A stretch of 64,000 nt of DNA from NCBI RefSeq assembly GCF_002906655.1, contig NZ_CP025794.1, positions 2,852,001-2,916,000 on the forward strand, in the 5' to 3' direction. This document shows, piece by piece, positions 27,965 through 36,821 of this stretch. The stretch comes from Vibrio hyugaensis (GTDB lineage Bacteria; Pseudomonadota; Gammaproteobacteria; Enterobacterales; Vibrionaceae). How positions within the stretch are numbered: position 1 is the first letter of the stretch; each line of letters starts with the position of its first letter. Below the pieces are notes generated by a model. It was given only the letters and a program-made list of their open reading frames with translations. It did not search any database and had not been told where the DNA came from. The translations under genes were made by a program, and so were the position numbers.

Positions 27965-28132
27965 TGTTACTATACGCGCGCTGCAAAATGAGCAGCTTTA
28001 TCGGAGATTTACATGAACAATACCGACCATCCTCCCAGTTGCTGGGTGAGTAAGATTAAGGGAGCGAAGTAACCCGCTTCGGTATTGGCGATCTCCGCCT
28101 TACCTGAGTGGTAAGGCATCTTTTCTATTTTT
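27965..28132 (+). promoter_or_regulatory. Structured mgtE leader RNA: promoter, leader reading frame, long-range stem and terminator
   Basis: An extended -10 element (TGT then TACTAT, 27965-27973) precedes a leader in which CGGAGAT (28002-28008) is complementary to ATCTCCG (28091-28097), and AATACCGA (28019-28026) to TCGGTATT (28079-28086). Between them CCCAG TTG CTGGG forms a local hairpin. Directly after comes a terminator: GCCTTACC (28097-28104), loop TGAGT, GGTAAGGC (28110-28117), then a T-rich tail to 28132. The 5' arm of the outer stem contains the Shine-Dalgarno of the leader frame. GGTGAG (28045-28050) could pair with CTTACC of the terminator, an alternative fold. I do not recognise an M-box or other named riboswitch. 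Confidence 0.6.
28013..28072 (+). CDS. Putative 19-residue leader peptide upstream of mgtE
   Basis: ATG at 28013 with GGAG six bases upstream, a better ribosome site than many genes in the window. The product MNNTDHPPSCWVSKIKGAK carries an Asp-His-Pro-Pro stretch near its start. It lies inside the long-range stem of the mgtE leader, so its translation would open that stem. Leader peptides rich in acidic residues and proline control Mg2+ transporter genes in enterobacteria; similarity of principle only, no sequence homology is claimed. Confidence 0.45.
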   Translation: MNNTDHPPSCWVSKIKGAK

Positions 28133-28288
28133 CCTTCTTGTTATTTCCTTCAACTAATTCTGAACAGACAGTGCAATTGCATTGATGTCTTCACGCATCT
28201 TGATTTTCTTATATAGAAAGCAAGTGCGCGAACAACTTTTTGCGCGCGTTGTCGATGGTCGTTACCAATGCCAATCGGGAGATTCGCC

Positions 28289-29134
28289 ATGACGGTAATG
28301 AACAACACTTTTATTGAAACAACACCAAACTTCTCAGAGGTTGAAATTGGTGCCGCTCGTAATGCATTTCTGCAATATGAGCAGGAGCAACAGCTACACT
28401 TATTGACCGTAATGCCTATCGACGAAGCCGTCGGTATTTTACAGCACTGCTCGGTTGGTTATGTGAACAGCCTAATTGCTCAACTGGAACAAGCAGGATA
28501 TGACAAACGAGCGAGACATTATGCGCACCAGCTGGGGCTGCATATGTCAGAGGTTGATACACCGGACGGTTATTTATCGACGAGTGTTATCGAGCATGTG
28601 AAGCAGCGCATTGGCTGGATCATTGCCCTTGCATTACTTGGTATTGTCTCTGGACTTATCATCGCTCAATACGAGGACACACTAAGCCAATTGGTTTTGC
28701 TGGCTGTATACATGCCTGTGATTGCTGCTGCTGGTGGTAATACAGGAACGCAGGCGGCTACGTTGGTTATCCGAGCTCTTGCAACTGGGGAGCTTAAGAA
28801 GCGTCAATGGCTTGCCGTGCTTTGGAAAGAAAGCCGCGTCGCTTTATGTATCGCGTTTACGATTTCTATCGTGATGATTGGCAGAATTATGCTGTTTAGC
28901 GGTAATCAATCAACGGGCGGTTTTGAGCTTGAAACCATCGCATTTGCTATTGCAGTCGCTCTGTTTATTCAGGTGACGATTTCGACGACATTAGGTGGGC
29001 TACTGCCTATTGTTGCTCGAGCATTTAAACTGGACCCAGCCGTTTTGGTGAGCCCAGTTTTAGCATCAATTGTTGATATCTCAGGTATGTGGATTTACTT
29101 TACCGTTGTTAACTACTTCTTAGGCATTGCCTGA
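28289..29134 (+). CDS. MgtE-family divalent cation transporter, short form lacking the CBS pair
   Basis: Inner-membrane Mg2+ (or Co2+) channel. From the ATG at 28289 (GGGAG seven bases upstream; another ATG at 28268 lacks a site) the protein is 281 residues. The N-terminal part (about 1-110) is a helical remnant of the MgtE N domain; then the five-span pore domain follows, with the hallmark VYMPVIAAAGGNTGTQAATL. Canonical MgtE is about 450 residues and has two CBS domains between those parts; none is visible here, so the usual Mg2+-sensing gate is missing. It overlaps the convergent dacB gene by 22 bp. Expression is probably set by the structured leader at 27965-28132. Confidence 0.85.
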   Translation: MTVMNNTFIETTPNFSEVEIGAARNAFLQYEQEQQLHLLTVMPIDEAVGILQHCSVGYVNSLIAQLEQAGYDKRARHYAHQLGLHMSEVDTPDGYLSTSVIEHVKQRIGWIIALALLGIVSGLIIAQYEDTLSQLVLLAVYMPVIAAAGGNTGTQAATLVIRALATGELKKRQWLAVLWKESRVALCIAFTISIVMIGRIMLFSGNQSTGGFELETIAFAIAVALFIQVTISTTLGGLLPIVARAFKLDPAVLVSPVLASIVDISGMWIYFTVVNYFLGIA

Positions 29135-30537
29135 CTGAAGCTGATAATGTCTTGATAGAAGAGTTTCTCAAAACGCGTAATAGGGGCGACGACAGGTTTG
29201 TTATCGTCCCTTTTTTCTGGGAAATAATCCGATACAAACTGAACAAACACAGTGTTTGGTTTACCATTCTTATCTAACCCATACCCTGCCATATTGTAAG
29301 TCCCGTACAACGAGCCACTCTTTGCTATCAACTGCCCTTTGATTGGTGCTTTACGCATACTTTTGCGGTACTGCAAAGTCCCAGACTCACCTGACCTTGG
29401 CATAATGGCGATTAGGTTGAGTTCCTTTTCATGCTGCCAAATGTAACGCAGGATTGCTGCCATAGAGGTTGCTGAGATTCGGTTATTACGTGATAATCCA
29501 GAGCCATCTTCTAGTCTTGCATTACGGATATCGACGCCAGTATTGGCAAAAATAATTTGCTTGATCGCTTCTGTGCCATTGGCGAAGCTTCCTGCCTGGA
29601 CAAAAAACTTCGCGCCCAATGTTTTGGTTAGTGTATCGGCAATAAGGTTATCAGAGCGTTTAAGCATTTGATCCAACAATTGAGGTAAAGGCTTCGATTC
29701 ATGTATCGCGAGCAATTTACGCTGCTTTTCTGGAGGCGTGCCGATACGGATATTGCCTTTCAAGCTGATTCCAACTTGTTTAAGCAACTTCTCCAATTTT
29801 TTGCTGGTGTAACTTTCTGGATCTTGCACGGCAAATTTAAGAGGTAACGGTTTGTCCCCTCGGTCAACGAGGCAGCCGTTAAGTTCATAATGATTGTCAG
29901 GCTTGGCAATTAGGTCTAAATCGCAATGACGGCTCTTTTGAACGCTTCTAGAGACGGTTTTTACACTAGTGCTGACATTAATTGGCTGATGCTCAGGAAC
30001 ATAAACCCGCGTTGAACCGTTTTTCTTGGTGTAGATGGAAGCTTGAACACAGTTGTCATTCAGAGTGATCGCCGATGCTGGCGCGCTATAACAAACCCCT
30101 AGGATATCCCATGGCCAGCCGACCGCGCGGTTGTATCCAGTAAAGGCACTATTATCGAGCCATAGATCGCCTTTGATTTGTGTTAAACCGTTTTTCTTTG
30201 CGCGAGTCAGTAGATTTTTGAGATCGCCAGTCAGCAACGTTGGATCACCAGAAAAATGAATGACGGCGTCCGAACTAGAGCTTTCTAAGGTAGTGCGAAA
30301 AGCAAAGTTGTTTCCCAGTTCAAGTTTCGCAGCCAAGGCGGTGACGACTTTTAGCGTGCTAGCTGGCGGGAAATACTGGTCGGTTGGATGAATACCGGTT
30401 AGCTCACTTTGGTCGTTGAGTTTTTCAGCAATCAAGCTGACACGCGAACCTTCTGGTAAGACCTCTTGGTGAGGGTAGGCTATTGATGTGAGTGGGGCGA
30501 GACTAGAAAAAAGTAATAAAGACCAACGTAAGCGCAT
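29113..30537 (-). CDS. dacB: D-alanyl-D-alanine carboxypeptidase/endopeptidase PBP4
   Basis: Periplasmic penicillin-binding protein of 474 residues that trims peptide stems and cuts DD-cross-links. A signal peptide (about 1-20) is followed by the class C-type PBP4 fold with all three active-site boxes: S60-T-L-K63 (PPASTLKVV), SDN (MLKRSDNLIAD) and KSG (LIAKSGSLYG). A large insert between the first two boxes is normal for PBP4. Its 3' end overlaps the 3' end of mgtE by 22 bp, so the two convergent transcripts must run through one another; no terminator is visible between them. Confidence 0.94.
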   Translation of the reverse strand: MRLRWSLLLFSSLAPLTSIAYPHQEVLPEGSRVSLIAEKLNDQSELTGIHPTDQYFPPASTLKVVTALAAKLELGNNFAFRTTLESSSSDAVIHFSGDPTLLTGDLKNLLTRAKKNGLTQIKGDLWLDNSAFTGYNRAVGWPWDILGVCYSAPASAITLNDNCVQASIYTKKNGSTRVYVPEHQPINVSTSVKTVSRSVQKSRHCDLDLIAKPDNHYELNGCLVDRGDKPLPLKFAVQDPESYTSKKLEKLLKQVGISLKGNIRIGTPPEKQRKLLAIHESKPLPQLLDQMLKRSDNLIADTLTKTLGAKFFVQAGSFANGTEAIKQIIFANTGVDIRNARLEDGSGLSRNNRISATSMAAILRYIWQHEKELNLIAIMPRSGESGTLQYRKSMRKAPIKGQLIAKSGSLYGTYNMAGYGLDKNGKPNTVFVQFVSDYFPEKRDDNKPVVAPITRFEKLFYQDIISFSQAMPKK

Positions 30538-30604
30538 AATGACATTTCGTGAGGTTAGTTATGCAATTGAGTATATACCGAAAAATTGCAGAATTCTGGA
30601 TATA

Positions 30605-30634
30605 AAAAATGCCCGCATAGTGCGAGCATTTTAT
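30605..30634 (-). terminator. Terminator of ompU
   Basis: Minus strand: AATGCTCGCA / TGCGGGCATT (one G-T pair) with CTA loop, then TTTTTTA. Confidence 0.88.
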
Positions 30635-30654
30635 CTTCAAGTCTTAAGACTGAA

Positions 30655-31659
30655 TTAGAAGTCGTAACGTAGGCCTAGAGCTAGCTCGTCTTCTGCGTCA
30701 GCTTTAGTCGCTTTGTAGTTAGCAGACTCTGTTGAACCCATTTTATCGCCAGCATCAATTAGGTTGAAGTTGTACGATACGTAACCACGGAAGTTAGGCT
30801 TGAAGTAGTAAGACGCGTCGATAGCGAAGTTGTTCGCTGAAGTATCGCCGTTTGTCTCTGCGTTGTTGTATGTAGAAGTGAATACAGTTTGACCTAGAGT
30901 GTAAGCACCCGCTAGTTCGTAACCTGTGTAGTCTACAGTGTTTTTGAAGTCAGCTTCTTTTTCGCCGTCAGTGAATACACCAGCGAAGTATAGGTCGCTC
31001 ATTGTGTAAGAAGCAGCAAGCATGTATTCGTTAGCGTCAGCTTGATCTGCGTAACCAGCACCTAGGTCAAGACCAGTGTCGCCTAGAGTGTAGATTGCAG
31101 ATAGTGAGTAACCATCTTCGCCGTTGTCTTTGTATGCGCCGTTTTCTTCTACACGGTCAGCAAAACGGTAGCTAGCTTTAACAGCTAGGTTCTCGAATTG
31201 GCCTTTGTAAGAGAACATGTTGTCTGAACGGTCAGCAGCAGCTAGTTTGTCAGCAGCTGTGTTACCAGCGTAAGCCATGATATCAGTAAAGTCAGTGATA
31301 ACACCTAGTGCACCGTCGTTTTTACCGTAAGTAACTTCACCGAAAGCACCGCCTAGACCAGCGTATGCGTAACGAGTGTCTAGATTGCTGTTACCGTCTA
31401 CACCGCCGTCTTCAGCAGTAGTGAATTCACCTTCCCAGAAACCAACACCGTATAGGTTGTCGTTGATTGCTTGAGTACCAAGGAAGTTTAGACGGATGCG
31501 AGAGTTGTCCGCTACGTCGCCATCTTTCATAGATAGACGCGCTTCAGCACGGCCGCCCATTTCTAGAGAAGTGCCGTCTTGGTTGTAAAGTTCAGCTGCG
31601 TTAACGCCAGTTGCCATAGCTGCTGCAGATACAGAAAGAGCAATTAGAGTCTTTTTCAT
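30655..31659 (-). CDS. ompU: OmpU-type outer-membrane porin
   Basis: General diffusion porin, 334 residues. Signal peptide of about 21 residues (MKKTLIALSVSAAAMATGVNA-AEL), then a 16-strand beta-barrel pattern ending in the terminal aromatic ELALGLRYDF, the outer-membrane assembly signal. The acidic loops and EMGGRAEARLSMKDG near the N-terminus resemble Vibrio OmpU. Position next to greA and dacB matches the ompU locus of V. cholerae. In that species ToxR activates ompU; the upstream region (31660-32194) is long and AT-rich, in keeping with such control, though I cannot assign a ToxR site. Could also be called a generic porin in some annotations. Confidence 0.82.
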   Translation of the reverse strand: MKKTLIALSVSAAAMATGVNAAELYNQDGTSLEMGGRAEARLSMKDGDVADNSRIRLNFLGTQAINDNLYGVGFWEGEFTTAEDGGVDGNSNLDTRYAYAGLGGAFGEVTYGKNDGALGVITDFTDIMAYAGNTAADKLAAADRSDNMFSYKGQFENLAVKASYRFADRVEENGAYKDNGEDGYSLSAIYTLGDTGLDLGAGYADQADANEYMLAASYTMSDLYFAGVFTDGEKEADFKNTVDYTGYELAGAYTLGQTVFTSTYNNAETNGDTSANNFAIDASYYFKPNFRGYVSYNFNLIDAGDKMGSTESANYKATKADAEDELALGLRYDF

Positions 31660-32125
31660 CTTATTTGTCCTAGTTAGCTGTCCATAATCATTGTTTTATG
31701 GGGGAGAGGTTGTCTCTCACAAGTTGTTGTAGTGCGTATAGTTTCACTCGTGAGAATCGCCCACATTCGAAAAAGCTATGACGTAACAACTTGCCGGACA
31801 TGTTTTACTGCTAAAGTTTCCTTATGAGTTAGTAAAATGATATAAATCCAACTAATGAACAGTGTTCAATTGTTGTTGGTTTTAAAGTAAGTTGCTGTAT
31901 TTTAATGATTATAGAGGGGTTAACATTGGTCTGACATTGATTTGTTTTTATCTTTTTTGATGTTTTTAATGTAATGAACAGTGTTGTTTTTCAATAAATT
32001 GCGATGATAGTTAAATCTAAAAACAATTCGTGGCTCTGCATTTCCTAAGCTGCCACGCTATGAAATCGAATTAGGGTGATTTCATATCGGAGTTTGTTTA
32101 AACTAACTGAAACAAATCTTTGAAC
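31660..32125. promoter_or_regulatory. ompU-greA divergent intergenic region with a repeated 14-mer
   Basis: No gene seen. TAATGAACAGTGTT occurs twice in direct orientation, at 31853-31866 and 31972-31985. The first copy sits in an inverted repeat, TGAACA G TGTTCA (31856-31868); the second has only a partial right arm. The region is AT-rich, as expected for H-NS/ToxR-type control of ompU. Confidence 0.5.
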
Positions 32126-32161
32126 GCACTACCTAACCATTCGGTTGGGTGGGCTTTTTTT
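32126..32161 (+). terminator. Terminator-like hairpin in the greA leader
   Basis: CCTAACC (32132-32138) pairs with GGTTGGG (32143-32149) around ATTC, with further pairs outward to 32126/32154, followed by TTTTTTT (32155-32161). It lies 34 bases before the greA ATG, so it would end transcripts before the gene, like the greA leader of E. coli. Confidence 0.75.
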
Positions 32162-32194
32162 GTCCAAAGACACCTTTGGCCTTGAGGTTATATA

Positions 32195-32668
32195 ATGGAA
32201 AAAGTTCCAATGACAATGCGTGGCGAACAATTACTACGCACAGAACTCGAACGTCTACTAAAGCTTCGCCCACAGATTTCAGAAGCAATCGCAGAAGCAC
32301 GCGAACTTGGTGACTTGAAGGAAAACGCGGAATACCACGCAGCTCGTGAAGAGCAGGGAATCTGTGAAGCACAAATTCGTGACATCGAATACAAACTGTC
32401 TGTGGCTCAGGTTATTGACGTAACTAAGATGGACAACACGGGCAAAGTAATTTTTGGTTCAACCGTCACTCTGATCGATTGCGATACAGAAGAAGAGAAG
32501 ACCTACCAAATCGTTGGTGATGACGAAGCGGATATTAAAGCTGGTCGAATCTCTGTTAGTTCTCCAATCGCTCGTGGTTTGATTGGTAAGATGGAAGGCG
32601 ACGAAGTCGTTATTCAAACCCCTGGTGGTGCGAAAGACTTCGAAATCGACAGCGTAGAATACGTGTAA
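32195..32668 (+). CDS. greA: Transcription elongation factor GreA
   Basis: Rescues backtracked RNA polymerase by stimulating transcript cleavage through the secondary channel. The 157-residue protein has the N-terminal coiled coil (about 1-75, with the acidic tip in [17 protein letters not shown]) and the C-terminal FKBP-like domain ([29 protein letters not shown]). The start ATG at 32195 is preceded by TTGAGGTTATATA. A terminator-like hairpin in its leader suggests premature termination control. Confidence 0.97.
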   Translation: MEKVPMTMRGEQLLRTELERLLKLRPQISEAIAEARELGDLKENAEYHAAREEQGICEAQIRDIEYKLSVAQVIDVTKMDNTGKVIFGSTVTLIDCDTEEEKTYQIVGDDEADIKAGRISVSSPIARGLIGKMEGDEVVIQTPGGAKDFEIDSVEYV

Positions 32669-32696
32669 TCACTCGATATGTCTTATCGCTAGATGC

Positions 32697-32724
32697 AAAA
32701 AAGGTCGCCATTGGCGACCTTTTC
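32697..32724. terminator. Bidirectional terminator between greA and yhbY
   Basis: AAAGGTCGCC / GGCGACCTTTT with ATT loop; A-run on the left and T-run on the right. Confidence 0.92.
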
Positions 32725-32747
32725 TTCTTCCATAGAGTAAGTTGGGA

Positions 32748-33044
32748 TTACTTACGAGGAATTTCGATTTTACGCTCTTCAGATTGGCGGTACAGCACAA
32801 GTACTTTACCAATAGTCTGAACTTTTTCAGCGCCCGTCTCACGTACGATAGCGTCGATGATTAGCTGTTTTGTCTCACGATCTTCTGATGCAACTTTCAC
32901 TTTGATCAGTTCGTGATGGTTTAGAGCGATTTCAATTTCTGCTAGCACGGCTTCTGTAAGTCCATTTGCGCCCATTAGCACAACAGGTTTTAAACTGTGA
33001 GCCAGGCCTTTAAGGTGCTGCTTTTGTTTGGTGCTTAGGTTCAT
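32748..33044 (-). CDS. yhbY: Ribosome assembly RNA-binding protein YhbY (CRM domain)
   Basis: A 98-residue CRM-domain protein that binds pre-50S particles. The fold is a single CRM unit (about 1-95) with the GxxG loop visible as MGANGLTEAVL, and the N-terminal LSTKQKQHLKGLAHSLKPVV is typical. It is divergent from rlmE, another large-subunit assembly gene, with 138 bp between the start codons, an arrangement also seen in E. coli. Confidence 0.93.
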   Translation of the reverse strand: MNLSTKQKQHLKGLAHSLKPVVLMGANGLTEAVLAEIEIALNHHELIKVKVASEDRETKQLIIDAIVRETGAEKVQTIGKVLVLYRQSEERKIEIPRK

Positions 33045-33182
33045 TACGCGGCCAATTTTCTTTAAAATAAGGGTTGAAAAAAGCTATTTTAACGCCATCT
33101 ATTGCTGAAGACTATAATTTATTGAGTAATAGGTTGAGCCTATTAAAACAATAGCTCCTATTTGCGCCTTGTTGGGATTAAA

Positions 33183-33812
33183 ATGAGTAAACAAAAACAT
33201 TCGGCTAGTTCTGGTCGTTGGTTGAAAGAACACTTTGATGATAAATACGCTAACGAAGCTCGTAAAAAAGGCTATCGTTCTCGTGCTTACTTCAAAATTG
33301 ATGAGATCCAAACGAAAGATAAATTGTTGAAACCTGGCATGACTGTGGTCGATTTAGGCGCAGCTCCGGGTGGTTGGTCTCAATATGCTGCTAAGATAAT
33401 AGGTGACGAAGGACAAATCATTGCGTGTGACTTGCTACCAATGGATCCAATCGCTGGTGTAAGCTTCCTACAAGGTGACTTTCGTGACGATGCAGTATTA
33501 GAAGCGTTGTTGGAAAGAATCCAACCTTCGATGGTAGACGTAGTAATGTCTGACATGGCGCCTAATATTGCAGGCAACAACTCAGTAGATCAGCCGCGAG
33601 CTATGTATTTAGTTGAATTGGCTTTAGATATGTGTCGACAAGTTCTAGCACCTAATGGTAGCTTTGTCGTAAAGGTTTTCCAGGGGGAAGGCTTCGACGA
33701 GTACGTTAAAGAAGTCCGAAACATGTTTAAAGCCGTAAAAATCAGAAAACCAGACTCATCGCGAGCTCGCTCACGAGAAGTCTTTGTTGTAGCCACTGGT
33801 TACAAAGGTTAA
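33183..33812 (+). CDS. rlmE: 23S rRNA (uridine2552-2'-O)-methyltransferase RlmE (FtsJ/RrmJ)
   Basis: Adds the 2'-O-methyl group to U2552 in the 50S A-loop. From the ATG at 33183 ([18 protein letters not shown]) the protein is 209 residues, the family length; an in-frame ATG at 33162 would add seven residues without support. The SAM-binding motif is [14 protein letters not shown] and the catalytic tetrad Lys-Asp-Lys-Glu is represented by K near 38, D in [10 protein letters not shown] in SFVVKVFQG and E in SREVFVVA. It lies directly upstream of ftsH, as in E. coli. Confidence 0.96.
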   Translation: MSKQKHSASSGRWLKEHFDDKYANEARKKGYRSRAYFKIDEIQTKDKLLKPGMTVVDLGAAPGGWSQYAAKIIGDEGQIIACDLLPMDPIAGVSFLQGDFRDDAVLEALLERIQPSMVDVVMSDMAPNIAGNNSVDQPRAMYLVELALDMCRQVLAPNGSFVVKVFQGEGFDEYVKEVRNMFKAVKIRKPDSSRARSREVFVVATGYKG

Positions 33813-33911
33813 CTATTTCGCTCGTTTAGAGCATGGTTAACACTATAGCTACAGGTCATAAACTGTAGTACCCTACCTTTAATTACAATTAGTTATCGAG
33901 AGGCTGACACC

Positions 33912-35900
33912 TTGAGTGACATGGCAAAAAATTTAATTCTGTGGCTTGTTATCGCTGTCGTGTTGATGTCGGTATTCCAGAGCTTTGGCCCTGGAGAGAG
34001 CAATGGCAGAACCGTGGATTACACCACGTTTGTACAGGAAGTTGGCCAAGGCCAGATTCAAGAAGCAACTTTTAAAGACGGTGAGATTAGTTTCGTTCGT
34101 CGTGGCGGTGGTGCCAAAATGGTCACCTACATGCCAGTGTATGATCAGAAGCTTCTAGATGACCTAATTAACCAGAATGTAAAAGTACAAGGTACGCCTC
34201 CTGAAGAGCAGAGCTTACTAGGTACTATCTTCATTTCTTGGTTCCCAATGATCTTACTGATTGGTGTGTGGATTTTCTTCATGCGTCAAATGCAAGGCGG
34301 CGGCGGTAAAGGCGCAATGTCCTTCGGTAAGAGTAAAGCTCGTATGATGAGCGAAGAACAAATCAAGACGACTTTTGCTGACGTCGCAGGCTGTGATGAA
34401 GCAAAAGAAGACGTTAAAGAACTGGTGGATTACCTGCGCGATCCGAGCCGTTTCCAGAAACTGGGCGGTAAGATCCCAACGGGTGTTCTAATGGTTGGTC
34501 CTCCTGGTACCGGTAAAACGCTATTAGCAAAAGCCATTGCAGGTGAGGCGAAAGTACCGTTCTTTACTATCTCTGGTTCTGATTTCGTAGAAATGTTTGT
34601 TGGTGTTGGTGCATCTCGTGTGCGTGACATGTTCGAACAAGCGAAGAAAGCGGCACCTTGTATCATCTTTATCGATGAGATCGATGCGGTAGGTCGTCAG
34701 CGTGGTGCTGGTGTTGGTGGTGGTCACGATGAACGTGAACAAACACTAAACCAAATGCTAGTAGAAATGGATGGTTTTGAAGGTAACGAAGGTATCATCG
34801 TTATCGCTGCGACTAACCGTCCTGACGTATTGGACCCAGCGTTGCTACGTCCAGGTCGTTTTGACCGCCAAGTTGTGGTTGGTCTACCTGATGTACGTGG
34901 TCGTGAACAGATTCTTAAAGTACACATGCGTAAAGTGCCTCTTGCTGGCGATGTAGAGCCTTCTCTCATTGCACGTGGTACGCCTGGTTTCTCTGGTGCT
35001 GATCTTGCTAACTTGGTCAACGAAGCTGCACTGTTTGCTGCTCGCGGCAACAAACGCAATGTATCTATGGTTGAGTTTGAACTAGCAAAAGACAAAATCA
35101 TGATGGGTGCAGAGCGCCGTTCAATGGTGATGTCTGAAGAGACAAAAGAGTCTACGGCTTACCACGAAGCTGGTCATGCTATTGTTGGTCGTCTCGTGCC
35201 TGAACATGATCCAGTGTATAAAGTATCTATCATTCCACGTGGACGTGCGCTTGGTGTGACAATGTACTTACCAGAGCAAGACCGCGTAAGCATGAACCGT
35301 CAACATCTTGAGTCAATGATTTCTAGTTTGTACGGTGGTCGACTGGCTGAAGAACTTATTTACGGCAAAGAGAAAGTATCAACTGGTGCATCAAACGATA
35401 TTGAACGTGCAACAGATATTGCTCGTAAGATGGTGACACAGTGGGGTTTTTCTGAAAAATTAGGTCCGCTTCTTTATGCAGAAGACGAAGGCGAAGTATT
35501 CCTTGGACGTAGTGTGACACAGACTAAACACATGTCTGATGATACAGCGAAACTTATCGATGACGAAGTCCGTAAGATCATCGACCGCAACTACGATCGT
35601 GCGAAGCAAATTCTGGAAGACAACATGGATATCATGCATGCGATGAAAGATGCGCTAATGAAGTATGAAACCATTGATGCTGGCCAGATTGATGACCTGA
35701 TGGAACGCAAAGCAGACATTCGTGAGCCTGCTGGTTGGGGTGATAAACCTACTAATAAACCAGAAGACGACGATAAGCCTCAAGCGAAGCCTGAAGTAAA
35801 AGCGGAAGAGAAGCCTGTTGAGCCTACTAAACCAGTAGAGCAATCAACGTCTCAAGAAGCGACTTCAAGCGAAGTGCCAGAAAAGAAAGACTCTGAATAA
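33912..35900 (+). CDS. ftsH: ATP-dependent zinc metalloprotease FtsH
   Basis: Hexameric inner-membrane AAA+ protease that degrades misplaced membrane proteins and regulators such as LpxC. The 662-residue protein has two spans (about 7-24 and 103-123) flanking a periplasmic domain, Walker A GPPGTGKT at 196-203, Walker B IIFIDEID, the pore loop FVG, and the zinc motif HEAGH at 418-422. The C-terminal 50 residues are an acidic/proline-rich tail. The likely start is TTG at 33912 with GAGAGG upstream, giving [11 protein letters not shown]; an ATG at 33921 would give MAKNLILW, the start used for some homologues. Confidence 0.96.
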   Translation: MSDMAKNLILWLVIAVVLMSVFQSFGPGESNGRTVDYTTFVQEVGQGQIQEATFKDGEISFVRRGGGAKMVTYMPVYDQKLLDDLINQNVKVQGTPPEEQSLLGTIFISWFPMILLIGVWIFFMRQMQGGGGKGAMSFGKSKARMMSEEQIKTTFADVAGCDEAKEDVKELVDYLRDPSRFQKLGGKIPTGVLMVGPPGTGKTLLAKAIAGEAKVPFFTISGSDFVEMFVGVGASRVRDMFEQAKKAAPCIIFIDEIDAVGRQRGAGVGGGHDEREQTLNQMLVEMDGFEGNEGIIVIAATNRPDVLDPALLRPGRFDRQVVVGLPDVRGREQILKVHMRKVPLAGDVEPSLIARGTPGFSGADLANLVNEAALFAARGNKRNVSMVEFELAKDKIMMGAERRSMVMSEETKESTAYHEAGHAIVGRLVPEHDPVYKVSIIPRGRALGVTMYLPEQDRVSMNRQHLESMISSLYGGRLAEELIYGKEKVSTGASNDIERATDIARKMVTQWGFSEKLGPLLYAEDEGEVFLGRSVTQTKHMSDDTAKLIDDEVRKIIDRNYDRAKQILEDNMDIMHAMKDALMKYETIDAGQIDDLMERKADIREPAGWGDKPTNKPEDDDKPQAKPEVKAEEKPVEPTKPVEQSTSQEATSSEVPEKKDSE

Positions 35901-35918
35901 AGAGTAGTCTTTGATAAG

Positions 35919-35946
35919 AAACCCCGAGTTAAGCTCGGGGTTTTTG
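35919..35946 (+). terminator. Terminator between ftsH and folP
   Basis: AAACCCCGAG / CTCGGGGTTT with TTAAG loop and T-run, 19 bp after the ftsH stop. Confidence 0.92.
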
Positions 35947-35969
35947 TTTATGTTGTAATTATTAAAGCT

Positions 35970-36800
35970 ATGATCATTAAAGCAAACAATAAATCCCTCA
36001 ACCTATCCCATCCTCACGTGATGGCGATTCTCAATGTCACGCCGGATTCATTCTCTGATGGTGGCAAGTTCAATAATCTTGATTCTGCTTTAATCCAAGC
36101 TGAGAAAATGATTAAGGCTGGAGTGAGCATTATTGATATCGGTGGCGAATCGACACGTCCAGGGGCGCCAGACGTTACATTAGAGGAAGAGTTGCAACGT
36201 GTTGTTCCTGTGATCAAAGCTATCCGTGAAAAGCACGATGTTTGGATTTCTGTTGATACCAGTAAAGCAGAAGTGATGCGTCAAGCGATTGAGGCTGGTG
36301 CAGACCTCATTAATGATGTTCGTGCCCTTCAAGAGCCGGGAGCGTTAGAGGTGGCTGCTGCATCAAACTTACCAATCTGTTTGATGCACATGAAAGGGCA
36401 ACCTCGAACCATGCAAGCTAACCCTCACTATGATGATTTGATGAGTGATGTGGCTGAATTTCTGCATGAACGTATTACCGCGTGCGAATCGGTAGGGATC
36501 GAAAAGTCACAACTTATTCTTGATCCTGGTTTTGGTTTTGGCAAAACCATAGAACACAATTATCATATGCTTGCTCATCTCGACAAGTTTCATGACTTTG
36601 GTTTACCTATATTGGCTGGAATGTCGCGTAAGTCCATGATTTTTAAATTATTGGATAAGCCAGCGAGCGAGTGTGCTAACGCAAGCGTTGTCTGTGCTAC
36701 TTTAGCAGCGATGAAAGGTGCACAGATCATTCGAGTTCATGATTTTGAAGAAACCATTGAAGCAATGAAAATTGTCGAGATGACGAAAAATAATATCTAA
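35970..36800 (+). CDS. folP: Dihydropteroate synthase
   Basis: Condenses 6-hydroxymethyl-dihydropterin diphosphate with p-aminobenzoate in folate synthesis; target of sulphonamides. The 276-residue TIM-barrel protein has both pterin-binding signatures: MAILNVTPDSFSDGGKF and IIDIGGESTRPGAP, and the loop LDPGFGFGKT. It begins 25 bp after the ftsH terminator and ends 21 bp before glmM, so folP-glmM are probably co-transcribed, as in other gammaproteobacteria. No strong ribosome site precedes the ATG (TTAAAGCT). Confidence 0.97.
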   Translation: MIIKANNKSLNLSHPHVMAILNVTPDSFSDGGKFNNLDSALIQAEKMIKAGVSIIDIGGESTRPGAPDVTLEEELQRVVPVIKAIREKHDVWISVDTSKAEVMRQAIEAGADLINDVRALQEPGALEVAAASNLPICLMHMKGQPRTMQANPHYDDLMSDVAEFLHERITACESVGIEKSQLILDPGFGFGKTIEHNYHMLAHLDKFHDFGLPILAGMSRKSMIFKLLDKPASECANASVVCATLAAMKGAQIIRVHDFEETIEAMKIVEMTKNNI

Positions 36801-36821
36801 AAAAGAATTAAGGAAAGTTTT

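Noticed and set aside
27965..28132. Named Mg2+ (M-box) or Mn2+ (yybP-ykoY) riboswitch ahead of mgtE
   Set aside because: The conserved sequence blocks of those elements, as I know them, are not visible; the region is reported as an unclassified leader instead.
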